DNA of 64,000 bases from Rathayibacter agropyri (lineage in GTDB: Bacteria > Actinomycetota > Actinomycetes > Actinomycetales > Microbacteriaceae), in the NCBI RefSeq assembly GCF_013249015.1, contig NZ_JABRPL010000002.1, forward strand, positions 310,001 to 374,000. Direction: 5' to 3'. Under the pieces are notes generated by a model. It was given only the letters and a program-made list of their open reading frames with translations. It had not been told where the DNA came from and did not search any database. Below, piece by piece: positions 24,235-33,149 of the stretch. The translations under genes and the position numbers were made by a program. Every line of letters starts with the position of its first letter. Position 1 is the stretch's first letter.

Positions 24235-25155
24235 TCAGTCGCGGGAGTGGAGTGAGATGCCGCCGCCGACCTCGGGAGTCGTCTCATCGGCGACGAGTTC
24301 ACTCCAGCGGCGGAGGACGGCGGCGCCGGCCGCGTCGTTCACGGCTCCGTCGACGACGAGCACCGGGTACGGCTTCTCGGGAACGCCCTCGGCGGGCCGC
24401 ACGTCCACGTGGGCGACGTCGTACGCGTGCTCGAACAGCCAGTCAGCCATCGCGTAGTCGCTCCGGGAGTCGCCGACGGTGCGCCACCGCTGCGGGATCG
24501 CGCCGGTCGCGCCGAGGAGTTCGACGGCGCGCTGGGCGCCGAGGTCCTTGCCGACACGGTTCGACTCGATGTCGGTCGAGATGATGGTCGGGTCGATCCG
24601 GAAGTCAACCGTCCCCTCCTCGTTCGGGTAGCGGATACCGCGGCGCTCGACTCCGAGGCCCGCCGCCGTCATGATTTGCAGGGCGTCGGCGTCGAACACG
24701 AGCTGGCGCTCAAGGTAGTCCTCGTTCGCCAGGTCGACCAGCTGCTCGGCTGAGACCATCGCGCGCTTGCTCTCGTCGAAGAAGACCAGGTCCTCATAGT
24801 CGGAGCGGATCATCCGCTCGAGGTCGCGGGCCACCGGCTCGGGGATGGCGAGCGACTCATCGACGATCGGCTCCGAGGTGCCGCGGTAGTCGACGGTGAA
24901 CCAGACAGCGCCCTTCTCGCAGATGCAGACAATGCGCGCCTCGGCCGAGACGCCGCGCTCAAGGAGGGCGGGCAGCACCCGCTCACGCAGGAACGCGTCG
25001 GAGCGGCCCGTGTTGAAGACGATTGGGATTCCCGCATTGGCGAGTGCAACGAGGTCGTCGGCGATCGCGGGGATCGAGATGGTGCGCGTGACGGGGCTGG
25101 CGATGGGGCCGTCGACATCGAGGAGGAGGCCGAGCGGAGGCGGTGTGGAGGTCAT
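24235..25155 (-). CDS. HAD superfamily hydrolase
   Basis: A 306-residue phosphatase-like protein. HAD motif I is LLLDVDGPIASPV, motif II is IVFNTGR, and motif III/IV is VGKDLGAQRAVELLGATG and TVGDSRSDYAMADWL. The second Asp of motif I (DxDG) is present, so phosphohydrolase activity is likely. The cap region resembles Cof/sucrose-phosphatase-like members; the substrate is unknown. ATG 25155 puts motif I close to the N terminus; the frame stays open upstream only because it runs antisense to the transporter gene. It follows gntP by 113 nt. Confidence 0.85.
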   Translation of the reverse strand: MTSTPPPLGLLLDVDGPIASPVTRTISIPAIADDLVALANAGIPIVFNTGRSDAFLRERVLPALLERGVSAEARIVCICEKGAVWFTVDYRGTSEPIVDESLAIPEPVARDLERMIRSDYEDLVFFDESKRAMVSAEQLVDLANEDYLERQLVFDADALQIMTAAGLGVERRGIRYPNEEGTVDFRIDPTIISTDIESNRVGKDLGAQRAVELLGATGAIPQRWRTVGDSRSDYAMADWLFEHAYDVAHVDVRPAEGVPEKPYPVLVVDGAVNDAAGAAVLRRWSELVADETTPEVGGGISLHSRD

Positions 25156-25268
25156 CCCGACCCATTCTGCCGTGCGCGCCCGGCCCCTTCCGCGAGATGT
25201 CTTTTCGGTACGCCTGCTTCGGCGTGTCGCGTACCGAACAGGCACCTCGCGAGGAGGGAGGGCAAGAG

Positions 25269-26624
25269 TTAGAGGGCGAGGGAGAGGAGGAGGGTGGCGC
25301 CGAGCGCGAGGACGGAGGCGAGGGAGACGCCGACCGTCACCGACTTGAGGGCACCGCGGACGGACTGGCCGAGGAAGCTCTGCAGCAGCCAGAAGGTGTT
25401 CGACGTGACGTGGATGCAGAACAGCGCGCCGGAGCCCGCGGCGAGCGCGATCAGCAGCGGATCGAGGCCGAGCGTCGCAGCGACCGGCGCGACCACTCCG
25501 GCCGCCGTAATGGCCGAGAGGGTGACCGACCCGACTGCGATGTGCAGCACCGCCGCCATCAGCCAGACCAGGAGCAGCGGTGCCGACGCCGACGTCGAAA
25601 AGTAGCCCTTCAGGATCTCGCCGAGGTCGCCCTCCGCGATCACCGCGGCGAGGGCGCCGCCGACGCCGGTGAGCAGGAAGATCTGGCCGCCGTCCTGGAA
25701 CCCCTTCGCGACCGCTTTTTCCATCCGCGCCGTGCCGACGACCGAGCGGCCGACGACTCCGGTCCCGATGACGGCGAGCAGCAGCGCGATGACCGGGTTC
25801 CCGAGGAACTGCAGCATGGGCACCTCGATACCCGCCACCGTCAGCACCGCCTGCACAGCAATCAGCAGCAGCGCGAGGAGCATCGGGGCGAACAGCAGGA
25901 GAAGCGGGCGCTCGCGGGGAGTGTCGGCGGGAGCGTCCGGCGGGCTGCCACGGTCGATGGCGGTGTCCTCGCGCACGGCGAGCTGCTCGTCGCGGGCCGG
26001 GTCCCAGAAACCGAGGCGGAACGCGAGCGACATCAGCAGGATCGTCACCACGACGGTGGGCGCAACCACCGCGAACCCGCCGAGCATCATCACGCCGAGC
26101 GGCACTCCGAGCAGACCCGCGAGGGCGACCGCGGCGAAGCCCGGCACCATCATCACGATGCCCATCTCGAGCCCCACGGCGAAGGTGACGGCCACGATGC
26201 CGGTACCGGCGCGGCCCAGGCGCGGAGCGATTTTCCGGGCGAGCGGGGCGGCGATCACGATCAGCGCATCGACGAAGATCGTCTGGAGGTAGGTGGCGAA
26301 GGAGAGACCGAGCGCGTAGGGGATGCCGCGGCGACCGAACACGCGCAGCAGTCCCTCCACCAGGCGCACGACGGCGCCCATCTCGTTGAGCATTGCGCCG
26401 ATCAGCACCCCCCAGCCGATGAGGAGGCCGGCCTCCGTCATCACCTCGCCGAAGCCGCGGGTCATCGTGGAGACGGTGTCGACAGGCCCCAGACCGGTGA
26501 GCAGGCCGATCGCGGCGGCTCCGACGGCGAGCGCCAGCACCGGGTTGAAGCGGAACCGCACGATGGCGACCACGACCAGCACGATCACGAGGGCGACGAC
26601 GCCCAGGGTGTACCACTCGGGCAT
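25269..26624 (-). CDS. GntP family permease
   Basis: A 451-residue inner-membrane proton symporter of the gluconate permease family, with about 12 helices, including YALGLSFATYLQTIFVDALI, the Gly-rich FLLTGVGGALAAVIAEGDLG, and HIAVGSVTLSAITAAGVVAP near the end. Likely substrates are gluconate or related hydroxy acids. ATG 26624 has a strong GGAGGAGGA site. No kinase or dehydratase gene adjoins, so the substrate cannot be fixed from context. It diverges from an Idh-type dehydrogenase gene 97 nt away. Confidence 0.9.
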   Translation of the reverse strand: MPEWYTLGVVALVIVLVVVAIVRFRFNPVLALAVGAAAIGLLTGLGPVDTVSTMTRGFGEVMTEAGLLIGWGVLIGAMLNEMGAVVRLVEGLLRVFGRRGIPYALGLSFATYLQTIFVDALIVIAAPLARKIAPRLGRAGTGIVAVTFAVGLEMGIVMMVPGFAAVALAGLLGVPLGVMMLGGFAVVAPTVVVTILLMSLAFRLGFWDPARDEQLAVREDTAIDRGSPPDAPADTPRERPLLLLFAPMLLALLLIAVQAVLTVAGIEVPMLQFLGNPVIALLLAVIGTGVVGRSVVGTARMEKAVAKGFQDGGQIFLLTGVGGALAAVIAEGDLGEILKGYFSTSASAPLLLVWLMAAVLHIAVGSVTLSAITAAGVVAPVAATLGLDPLLIALAAGSGALFCIHVTSNTFWLLQSFLGQSVRGALKSVTVGVSLASVLALGATLLLSLAL

Positions 26625-26709
26625 GACGTCCTCCTCCGCCAGCGACTACATGCCGTCACACCCTAGGGGACCGTCGGCACACCCCTCGCTCCGCGACGCC
26701 GCCGAGCCC

Positions 26710-26715
26710 TAGCGT
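26710..26715 (+). promoter_or_regulatory. -10 box of a leaderless promoter
   Basis: TAGCGT ends 6 nt before ATG 26722, and no Shine-Dalgarno sequence is present, so transcription probably begins at the start codon. Confidence 0.6.
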
Positions 26716-26721
26716 GGACGC

Positions 26722-27744
26722 ATGGCACTGACGCTCCCCGAACCCCGGCTTCCCTCCCTCCTCGACTCCCCCATCCTGCGCTGGGGGGTGCTCGCCCCTG
26801 GCTCGATCGCGACCTCGTTCGTGGAGGCGCTACAGAAGCACACTCGACAGCGGGTCGTTGCCGTCGGCTCCCGCTCGCTCGAGCGGGCCGAGCGCTTTGC
26901 GAGCCGCTTCGGCATCGAGCGGGCCTCGGCCGGCTACGAGGCCGTGGTCGAGGATCCGGAGGTCGATGTCGTCTACATCGCGTCGCCGCACTCCGAGCAT
27001 GCCCGGCAGGCGCTGCTTGCCATCGCGGCGGGCAAGCACGTCCTGGTCGAGAAGCCGTTTGCGCCGACTCCGGGTGAGGCCGAGATGATCGTGCACGCCG
27101 CCCGTGACGCCGGAGTTTTCGCGATGGAGGCTCTGTGGATGCGTTACCTCCCGCACATGGATGTCGTTCGGCAGCTCCTCGCCGACGGGGCGATCGGCGC
27201 GCCCGTGCTGGTATCGGCCGACTTCGGCGCCGCGTTCGAGTTCGACCCGGCCAGCCGCATCTTCGACCCGGCGCTCGCCGGCGGCGGCCTGCTGGACGTC
27301 GGCGTGTACGCCTCCTCCTTCGTCTCGATGGTCGCGGGGACTCCGCAGAGCACCGTGGTGGCAGGCAGCCTCACCTCGACGGGCGTGGACGCGACCGCAA
27401 CGATCGTCGGTAGCCATACGCACGGCGTGCAGTCGGTGGCCACCTCGACCGTGCTGGCCGACACCCGTCACGCGGCGAGCGTCGCGGGCGGCGAGGGACG
27501 GATCGACGTTCACCCGTCGTTCTGGACCCCCAGTGGTGTCACGCTCACCCGCGGCTCCGAAAGCGCATCGTGGACGGACGAGTCACCGCTGCAGGGCGGC
27601 GAGGGCCTGGCGTGGGAGGCGCTGCACGTCGCGCGCTACGTGGCCGAGGGGCGCACCGAGTCGCCGCTGCATCCGCTCGACGAGGTGGTGCAGGTGGTGC
27701 GGACGCTGGACGACGCGCGCCGACGGCTGGGCGTCTCGGTGTAG
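26722..27744 (+). CDS. Gfo/Idh/MocA family oxidoreductase
   Basis: NAD(P)-dependent dehydrogenase of 340 residues: Rossmann start LRWGVLAPGSIATSFVEALQ, then VYIASPHSEHARQALLAIAAG, the catalytic-lysine motif HVLVEKPFAPT, and a beta-sheet substrate domain with GGGLLDVGVYASSFVSMVAG. This subgroup includes dihydrodiol dehydrogenase and glucose-fructose oxidoreductase relatives, so a sugar or sugar-like substrate is expected. It appears to be a monocistronic leaderless gene that converges with a two-component system. Confidence 0.9.
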   Translation: MALTLPEPRLPSLLDSPILRWGVLAPGSIATSFVEALQKHTRQRVVAVGSRSLERAERFASRFGIERASAGYEAVVEDPEVDVVYIASPHSEHARQALLAIAAGKHVLVEKPFAPTPGEAEMIVHAARDAGVFAMEALWMRYLPHMDVVRQLLADGAIGAPVLVSADFGAAFEFDPASRIFDPALAGGGLLDVGVYASSFVSMVAGTPQSTVVAGSLTSTGVDATATIVGSHTHGVQSVATSTVLADTRHAASVAGGEGRIDVHPSFWTPSGVTLTRGSESASWTDESPLQGGEGLAWEALHVARYVAEGRTESPLHPLDEVVQVVRTLDDARRRLGVSV

Positions 27745-27765
27745 CGTGCGCCCCACGCCGGCCGC

Positions 27766-29310
27766 TCAGCCCACTGGCAGCTCCACCCGGAAGCTCGTCC
27801 GCCCCGGCTCCGACTCCACGAGTACCCGCCCGCCGTGCGCATCGACCACCGCCGCCACGATCGCCAGCCCCAGCCCCGTCGATCCGGTCGTGCGCGCCCG
27901 GGACGAGTCGCCGCGGGCGAACCGCTCGAACAGCACCGGCACCAACTCGGGTGCGATGCCCGGGCCGGAGTCGGTGACAGTCACGACCGCGATTGCCCGG
28001 CCCTCAGACCGCTCCTTCGCCAGCGCCGCCACCACGCGGGTGCCGGGCGGAGTGTGTACCGAGGCGTTGCGCAGCAGGTTCGCGACCACCTGGTGCAGCC
28101 GGAAGCCGTCGCCGCGGATCTCGATCGGCTCCTCCGGCAGTTCCAGGTCCCACTCCTGCAAGGGTCCGGCGGCGTGCGCGTCCGAGACGGCCTCGATCAG
28201 CAGCAGCGTCAGGTCAACCGGCTCCTTCTCGAGGTCGCGTCCCTCATCCAGGCGCGCGAGCAGCAGCAGGTCCTCGACCAGCGAGGTCATTCGGGTCGCG
28301 GCCGATTCGATCCGGTCGAGAGAGTAGACGGCCGCTTCGGGCAGTTCGGTCTCGCCGCGGCGGGGAAGTTCGGCGTATCCGCGGATCGCGGCCAGCGGCG
28401 TGCGGAGCTCGTGCGAGGCGTCGGCGACGAACTGCCGGACCTTGTTCTCGCTCGCCTGCCGCGACTCCAGCGCCCCGGTGACGTGGTCGAGCATGCGGTT
28501 GAACGCAGCGCCCACCCGGCCGACCTCGGTGCGCGTGTCGGCGTCCTCCTCCGGGACCCGCTCGACCAGCTCGACGTCGCCGCGGTCCAGCGGCAGCTCG
28601 GCGACCCGCGTCGCCGTCGCCTCCACCCGCTCGAGCGGACGCAGGGCCACGCGGATAATCGCCGTGGCGATCAGCGCCACGAGCAGCATCGCGAGCAGCA
28701 CGACCGCGACGACCACCCAGGTGAGGGAGCCGAGCGTCTCGGTCACCTCACCGAGCGGCACGCCGACCACGACGACGGAGCCGTCGACCACAGCCGCCTG
28801 CACGCGATACGTTCCCAGGCTGCCCGGCAACTCGATGGTTACCTGGTTCCCGGCGGCGGTAACCGCAGCCGTGAGGACGGAGTCCGCGGGCTCGGAGAAC
28901 TGCCGGCACACGTCAGCAGCGTCGATGTACGCGCCAACGAAGGAGCCGTCGAGCGCCTGCACCGCGGTGATGGTGCTGAGGTTCTGGCTCGGTCCGTTGT
29001 CGAAGGATCCACTGGGGCAGGACGTGGCGCGCTCGATCGCGCTCGACCCGGTGAATCCTCCCGGGCCGTCGAACGCCTGCAACCGCTGGATCGACTCCCG
29101 CAACTGAACGCCCGTGCTCTCGTAGAGAATGCCCCGCAGCGAGAGCACGCTCACCGCACCGACGATCCCTGCCGCCACTGCGACGAGCGCGACCACGGCG
29201 ACGACCATTCGCCGCCGCAGCGTCCACGGGGCGCGTCGACCGCCGCGGGAGCGCCGCAGCGCGGAGCGGGTCGCGAAGTCGCCGAGCGCGGGGCGTCCGC
29301 GAAGGGTCAC
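27766..29310 (-). CDS. Sensor histidine kinase
   Basis: A 514-residue membrane kinase: first helix at about 33-56, an extracytoplasmic sensor of about 140 residues with two cysteines (ATSCPSGSFDN, DAADVCRQF) that could form a disulfide, second helix at about 195-222, HAMP, then the phospho-acceptor box VADASHELRTPLAAIRGYAE with His at about 300, and an ATPase domain with LLRNASVHTPPGT, DSGPGIA and STGLGLAIVAAVV. GTG 29310 overlaps the stop of the regulator gene (GTGA). It resembles actinobacterial TrcS/TcrY-type sensors; the signal is unknown. Confidence 0.94.
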   Translation of the reverse strand: MTLRGRPALGDFATRSALRRSRGGRRAPWTLRRRMVVAVVALVAVAAGIVGAVSVLSLRGILYESTGVQLRESIQRLQAFDGPGGFTGSSAIERATSCPSGSFDNGPSQNLSTITAVQALDGSFVGAYIDAADVCRQFSEPADSVLTAAVTAAGNQVTIELPGSLGTYRVQAAVVDGSVVVVGVPLGEVTETLGSLTWVVVAVVLLAMLLVALIATAIIRVALRPLERVEATATRVAELPLDRGDVELVERVPEEDADTRTEVGRVGAAFNRMLDHVTGALESRQASENKVRQFVADASHELRTPLAAIRGYAELPRRGETELPEAAVYSLDRIESAATRMTSLVEDLLLLARLDEGRDLEKEPVDLTLLLIEAVSDAHAAGPLQEWDLELPEEPIEIRGDGFRLHQVVANLLRNASVHTPPGTRVVAALAKERSEGRAIAVVTVTDSGPGIAPELVPVLFERFARGDSSRARTTGSTGLGLAIVAAVVDAHGGRVLVESEPGRTSFRVELPVG

Positions 29311-30068
29311 TGGTCGGCGGGCTTGAGCAGGTAGCCGGCGCCGCGCACGGTGTGGATCATCGGCGAGCGCCCGGCATCGATCTTCTTGCGCAGGTACGAA
29401 ATGTAAATCTCCACCACGCTCGACTTGCCGCCGAAGTCGTACGACCAGACACGGTCGAGGATCTGCGCCTTGCTCAGCACCCGACGCGGGTTCCGCATCA
29501 GGAAGCGCAGGAGCTCGAACTCGGTTGCGGTCAGCTCGATCTCATCGGCTCCGCGGCGCACCTCGTGGCTGTCCTCGTTCAGCACCAGGTCGCCGACGGC
29601 CACCTCGGGGTCCTCGGCGTCGCTCGCGAGCAGGGTGCTGCGGCGGATGAGGCCGCGCATCCGGGCAACCAGTTCCTCGAGCGAGAACGGCTTGGTCACG
29701 TAGTCGTCGCCGCCCGCCGTGAGCCCAGCGATCCGATCATCGAGCGCATCCTTCGCGGTGAGGAAAAGCACCGGGGTCTCGCTGCCGTCCGCACGCACGC
29801 GCTGGAGAACCTGGAGCCCGTCGATGTCGGGGAGCATCACGTCGAGCACGATGACGTCGGGCCGGAACTCGCGGGTGATCGTGATTGCGGCCCGGCCCTC
29901 AGCGGCGGTGCGCACCTCCCAGCCCTCGTAGCGCAACGCCATCTGGAGCAAATCGGTCAGCGTGCTCTCGTCATCGACGACGAGGACGCGGATCGGCGTC
30001 CCGTCAGCGCGCTTGAGGCGGGTGCGCTGCGCGGGGGCGAGGTGCTTCGAGGGGACCGAGGTGCTCAT
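29307..30068 (-). CDS. OmpR/PhoB-type response regulator
   Basis: A 253-residue regulator with a receiver domain (VLVVDDESTLTDLLQMALRY; phospho-Asp in IVLDVMLPDIDG at about 76; switch lysine in DDYVTKPFSLEEL) and a winged-helix output domain ending with SKAQILDRVWSYDFGGKSSV and SYLRKKIDAG. The N terminus carries about 25 extra basic residues (KHLAPAQRTRLKRAD) before the receiver, as in TrcR-like proteins. It is cotranscribed with the downstream kinase gene. GATACT 6 nt before ATG 30068 may be a leaderless -10. Confidence 0.94.
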   Translation of the reverse strand: MSTSVPSKHLAPAQRTRLKRADGTPIRVLVVDDESTLTDLLQMALRYEGWEVRTAAEGRAAITITREFRPDVIVLDVMLPDIDGLQVLQRVRADGSETPVLFLTAKDALDDRIAGLTAGGDDYVTKPFSLEELVARMRGLIRRSTLLASDAEDPEVAVGDLVLNEDSHEVRRGADEIELTATEFELLRFLMRNPRRVLSKAQILDRVWSYDFGGKSSVVEIYISYLRKKIDAGRSPMIHTVRGAGYLLKPADQ

Positions 30069-30246
30069 GGTCCCAGTATCGGGAGTTTCCTATGGAGGAG
30101 CTATGACCGGCCGAGGTCGCCGCTGTGCGCGATGTCAGCGCGACGGCACCCGCCCTCAGGGCGGCAGGCGCGAACGGCTGAAACCGACCAGCTCACGGCG
30201 AACGGACTGTGTGTTCAGCCGGCGACGATGGGCATCAATGTCTCAT

Positions 30247-30588
30247 TCACTCGCTCCAAGGAGGCTTGCAACTTCCCTCCGAATCGCGGGATAATCCGGT
30301 GCCTTTGGAATCACGTGAGGAGGAACAAACTCCAGTGTAACGGATGAGCCACAGGGCGGCATAAGCGAGAAGGATTAATTGCACCAACAGTAACGAACCG
30401 TCGAGAGCGGCGAGACTGTACAACGCAGTCGGGAATACAAGAGAAAGAATTACCGCAAGAAATACTATTGACCACAAGACGAGAGTGGCCCTAAGACCTA
30501 GGCGCCCCAACCGTCTGGAACCCGCGAGAATCTGTGCAGAACCGGGAATGAGGAGGTTTACAACGAGCAGACCGCTACGCGCGCTCAC
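30247..30588 (-). pseudogene. N-terminal remnant of an LCP (LytR-CpsA-Psr) family protein
   Basis: The 113-residue frame from GTG 30588 (AGGAGG just upstream) reads SGLLVVNLLIPGSAQILAGS, RRLGRLGLRATLVLWSIVFL and two more hydrophobic segments, matching the membrane-spanning N-terminal region that precedes the LCP catalytic domain in Microbacteriaceae. It then runs into unrelated residues (SSSRDSKGTGLSRDSEGSCK) and stops, with no catalytic domain downstream. A and T are clearly more frequent here than in the neighbours. It is either a truncated gene or a small stand-alone membrane protein; truncation seems more likely. Confidence 0.55.
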
Positions 30589-30719
30589 TTCCTCCTGGGG
30601 ACTGCGACACAGGCGGGCGCGAACGCACCATCCTCGCAGTCAGGAGCGGGCAAGCGCTGGAACGGGAAGTCCGAATGCAAGCTGAGTAAACTCCTCCGCG
30701 CAACCGAGAAGCCCGCCCC

Positions 30720-32141
30720 TCATTCAGGGTCGGCGTCCAGCTGCTCCGGATCAAGCGCGGCCGTTCGAGCGTATCCGCGCACCCGCCGGTCGATGAACGT
30801 CGCCAGCCAGAGCAGGACACCGATCGCCATCAAGATCCCGGCGATCCCGTACTGCGCCATATCCCGACCGGACGTGATCGGCAGCACCAGGTAAACGCAG
30901 GCAATCGTCCCGAGAACCGGGAGTACCGTCGGCGTGCGGAAGTGCTGGTGCTCCACCGGCTGGCGGCGCAGCACCAACACGGCCACGTTCACCACTGCGA
31001 ACACCGCCAGCAGCAGGAGCGACGTGGTGCCGCCGAGCAGGACTGCGATCGGGTCGGAAGGATCCCGCGACACATAAGCGGTGAGCAACAGCGCGATCAC
31101 CGTGGTGAAGAGGATCGCGGCCCACGGCGTGCGCCGCCCGGCGAGCACGTTCTGCAAGAACGGCGGCAGCACTCCCTGTCGGCTCATTCCGTACAGGAGT
31201 CGGCTCGCCATCATCATGTTGATCAGCGCACTGTTCGCGACCGCGAAGAGCGAGATGAACGGCAGCAGCGTCGAGATCGGGAAATTGGGTGCCGCCGTCT
31301 CCACCACCGTGACGAGTGGAGTGTCGTTGCCGGCCAGCTCCCCCACCGGCACGATTGCGACGGCCAGTGTCGAGACCAGGACGTAGACCACCGCAGTGAT
31401 GCCCAGACCGGTAAGCATCACCCGCGGGAAGATCCGGCTGGGATTCTTCGTCTCCTCCGCCATGTTCACTGAGTCCTCGAAGCCGACCATCGCGAAGAAG
31501 GCGAGCGAGGTGGCGGTACTCACTGCCAGCAGCAGCGACTTATCGCTCGGCGATTCAAAGGCGACGACCCGCGAGAAGTCGGCCTGCCCGCCGAAGACCG
31601 CGAAGAAGCAGACGAGGATCACGAGCAGCAGGCCCGAGAGCTCGATCAGCGTCAGGACCACGTTGAGCCCGACACTCTCCGCCACGCCGCGCACGTTCAC
31701 CAGGGCGATGCAGACCATGAAGGCCAGCGCGACGGTCAGGCGGGTACCCGCCCCCTCCCCTAGGCCGAAACCGATGGCGAAGTTGCTCGCAAAAGCTCCG
31801 GAGGCGGCGGAGGCGGAGGTGATCCCGCTTGCCATGACGGTGAAGCAGACCAGGAAGGTGACGAAGTGGATCCCGAACGCCTTATGCGCGTAGAGCGCGG
31901 CGCCAGCGGCCTGCGGATACTTGGTCACCAGCTCGAGGTACGAGCACGCGGTGAGCAGGGCGACGACGAACGCGATCACGAACGGGAGCCATGCGGCGCC
32001 GCCCACCTCGGCGGCGACCTGCCCGGTCAGCGCGTAGATGCCGGTGCCGAGGATGTCGCCGACGACGAACAGGAGCAGCAGCTTGGGGCCGAGCACCCGT
32101 TTGAGCTCGGGAGGGGCGGTGCTCTCGCGTGTCGCGGTCAT
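30720..32141 (-). CDS. APC family amino acid permease
   Basis: A 473-residue inner-membrane transporter with about 12 helices. The first helix has the APC substrate-backbone motif GDILGTGIYALTGQVAAEVG; helix 6 region is TATSLAFFAMVGFEDSVNMA followed by EETKNPSRIFPRVML, the typical conserved loop. Specificity (amino acid or polyamine) cannot be read from the sequence. It stands alone; the nearest same-strand genes are more than 100 nt away on either side. Confidence 0.92.
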   Translation of the reverse strand: MTATRESTAPPELKRVLGPKLLLLFVVGDILGTGIYALTGQVAAEVGGAAWLPFVIAFVVALLTACSYLELVTKYPQAAGAALYAHKAFGIHFVTFLVCFTVMASGITSASAASGAFASNFAIGFGLGEGAGTRLTVALAFMVCIALVNVRGVAESVGLNVVLTLIELSGLLLVILVCFFAVFGGQADFSRVVAFESPSDKSLLLAVSTATSLAFFAMVGFEDSVNMAEETKNPSRIFPRVMLTGLGITAVVYVLVSTLAVAIVPVGELAGNDTPLVTVVETAAPNFPISTLLPFISLFAVANSALINMMMASRLLYGMSRQGVLPPFLQNVLAGRRTPWAAILFTTVIALLLTAYVSRDPSDPIAVLLGGTTSLLLLAVFAVVNVAVLVLRRQPVEHQHFRTPTVLPVLGTIACVYLVLPITSGRDMAQYGIAGILMAIGVLLWLATFIDRRVRGYARTAALDPEQLDADPE

Positions 32142-32292
32142 CGTCAGCGCCTCTCCCCGTTGCGGATGAGCGCGAGCCTACGACCGCGGGGCCGCTCGGG
32201 GAAGGGCGTGGTCGCGCCCCTGCGCGTGCGGGGCGAGGTAAAAGTGCTCGATCTCGGCGAAGCGACCAGGCAGTGTCGGCGATCAGGCAGTG

Positions 32293-33105
32293 TCAGCGGC
32301 CACGCGGCTTGCGGGTGCGCCGCACCGCCGGGGCCGATGCCTTCGGCCGCGCCGGCCTCTTCTTCCCGCCGCCGGCCTTCTCGGCCTTCTCGCGCGCCTC
32401 GCGGGCCTTCGCTTTCGCGGCCTTCGCGCGCGACTCGACCTTCGGGGTCGCGGCCGTCCCGCGGGTGGTGGTGGCACTGCGGCCCCGCACCACACCGATG
32501 AAGTCCTCGATATCGTCGCCCTTCTCCTCCGTCACCCAAGCGAGACGGACCGCCGCGGGGGCAACTCCGGTGACGGGGACGGCGACGACATCCTTCCGGC
32601 CGTGCGCCCTCGCCACGGACTGCGGCACGATCAGCACGCCGACGCCGGCGGCGACCTGCTCGACGGCGTCGTCGAATCCGGCCATCCGGGGCAGCGGGCG
32701 CCGCGACTCGTCGGCGACCTCGACCGCGACGGCCGCCCACTCGGGCACATCAGCGGGCTCCTGCAGGAGGTGCTCCCCCGCGAGATCGACGATGTCCACC
32801 TCCTCGGCGCCGGCCAACGCATGCTCGCGCCACAGCACCGCGACCGGCTGCTCGTCATAGAGGTAGATCGAGCTCAGCGCGGCGGACGCGACCTCGCCGC
32901 GCACGAACGACAATTGCGCGCGGCCGTCGAGCAGCGCCTCCTCCTGCTCGTGCTCGCCCACGACGGTGATGCGCAGCGGCAGGTCGGCGCGGCGCTGGCC
33001 CCAGATGCGCGTCCACTTGGTGGGGGTCACGCCCGGCACGAGGGCCACGGCGAGGACGGGGCCGGCAGCGACCTCGTGATCGGGGGACTCGGGCTGCTCG
33101 CTCAT
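32293..33105 (-). CDS. Stand-alone LysR-type substrate-binding domain protein
   Basis: A 270-residue protein in which a LysR-family effector-binding fold (LAVALVPGVTPTKWTRIWGQ, GRAQLSFVRGEV, DEQPVAVLWREHALAG, VAAGVGVLIVPQSVARAH) fills residues about 20-205, with no N-terminal helix-turn-helix. The C terminus (about 225-270) is a Lys/Ala/Arg/Pro-rich tail (RAKAAKAKAREAREKAEKAG) that could bind nucleic acid. ATG 33105 has TACCCT 6 nt upstream and is probably leaderless. It is divergent from, and shares a 44-nt promoter region with, the DUF5997 gene, a conserved-looking pairing in actinobacteria. Confidence 0.82.
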   Translation of the reverse strand: MSEQPESPDHEVAAGPVLAVALVPGVTPTKWTRIWGQRRADLPLRITVVGEHEQEEALLDGRAQLSFVRGEVASAALSSIYLYDEQPVAVLWREHALAGAEEVDIVDLAGEHLLQEPADVPEWAAVAVEVADESRRPLPRMAGFDDAVEQVAAGVGVLIVPQSVARAHGRKDVVAVPVTGVAPAAVRLAWVTEEKGDDIEDFIGVVRGRSATTTRGTAATPKVESRAKAAKAKAREAREKAEKAGGGKKRPARPKASAPAVRRTRKPRGR

Positions 33106-33111
33106 CCCCTC

Positions 33112-33117
33112 AGGGTA
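33112..33117 (-). promoter_or_regulatory. -10 box of a leaderless promoter
   Basis: On the minus strand TACCCT lies 6 nt before ATG 33105, back to back with the plus-strand box at 33138-33143. Confidence 0.55.
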
Positions 33118-33137
33118 GGTGCTCCGTGGCGCGCCGG

Positions 33138-33143
33138 TAGGGT
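33138..33143 (+). promoter_or_regulatory. -10 box of a leaderless promoter
   Basis: TAGGGT lies 6 nt before ATG 33150, with no ribosome site. The two divergent boxes are only 20 nt apart, so the promoters must overlap. Confidence 0.55.
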
Positions 33144-33149
33144 TGCCGC

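Noticed and set aside
24235-26616. A single long minus-strand frame of nearly 800 codons
   Set aside because: The first 480 codons lie in the wrong frame over the GntP permease gene; the HAD hydrolase at its end has its own proper start at 25155.
30102-30302. Small plus-strand frame with GGAGGAG and a CxxC motif (MTGRGRRCARCQRDG)
   Set aside because: Good ribosome site, but the remainder is Arg/Ser-rich without secondary-structure pattern, and it runs into the LCP remnant; kept only as a possibility.
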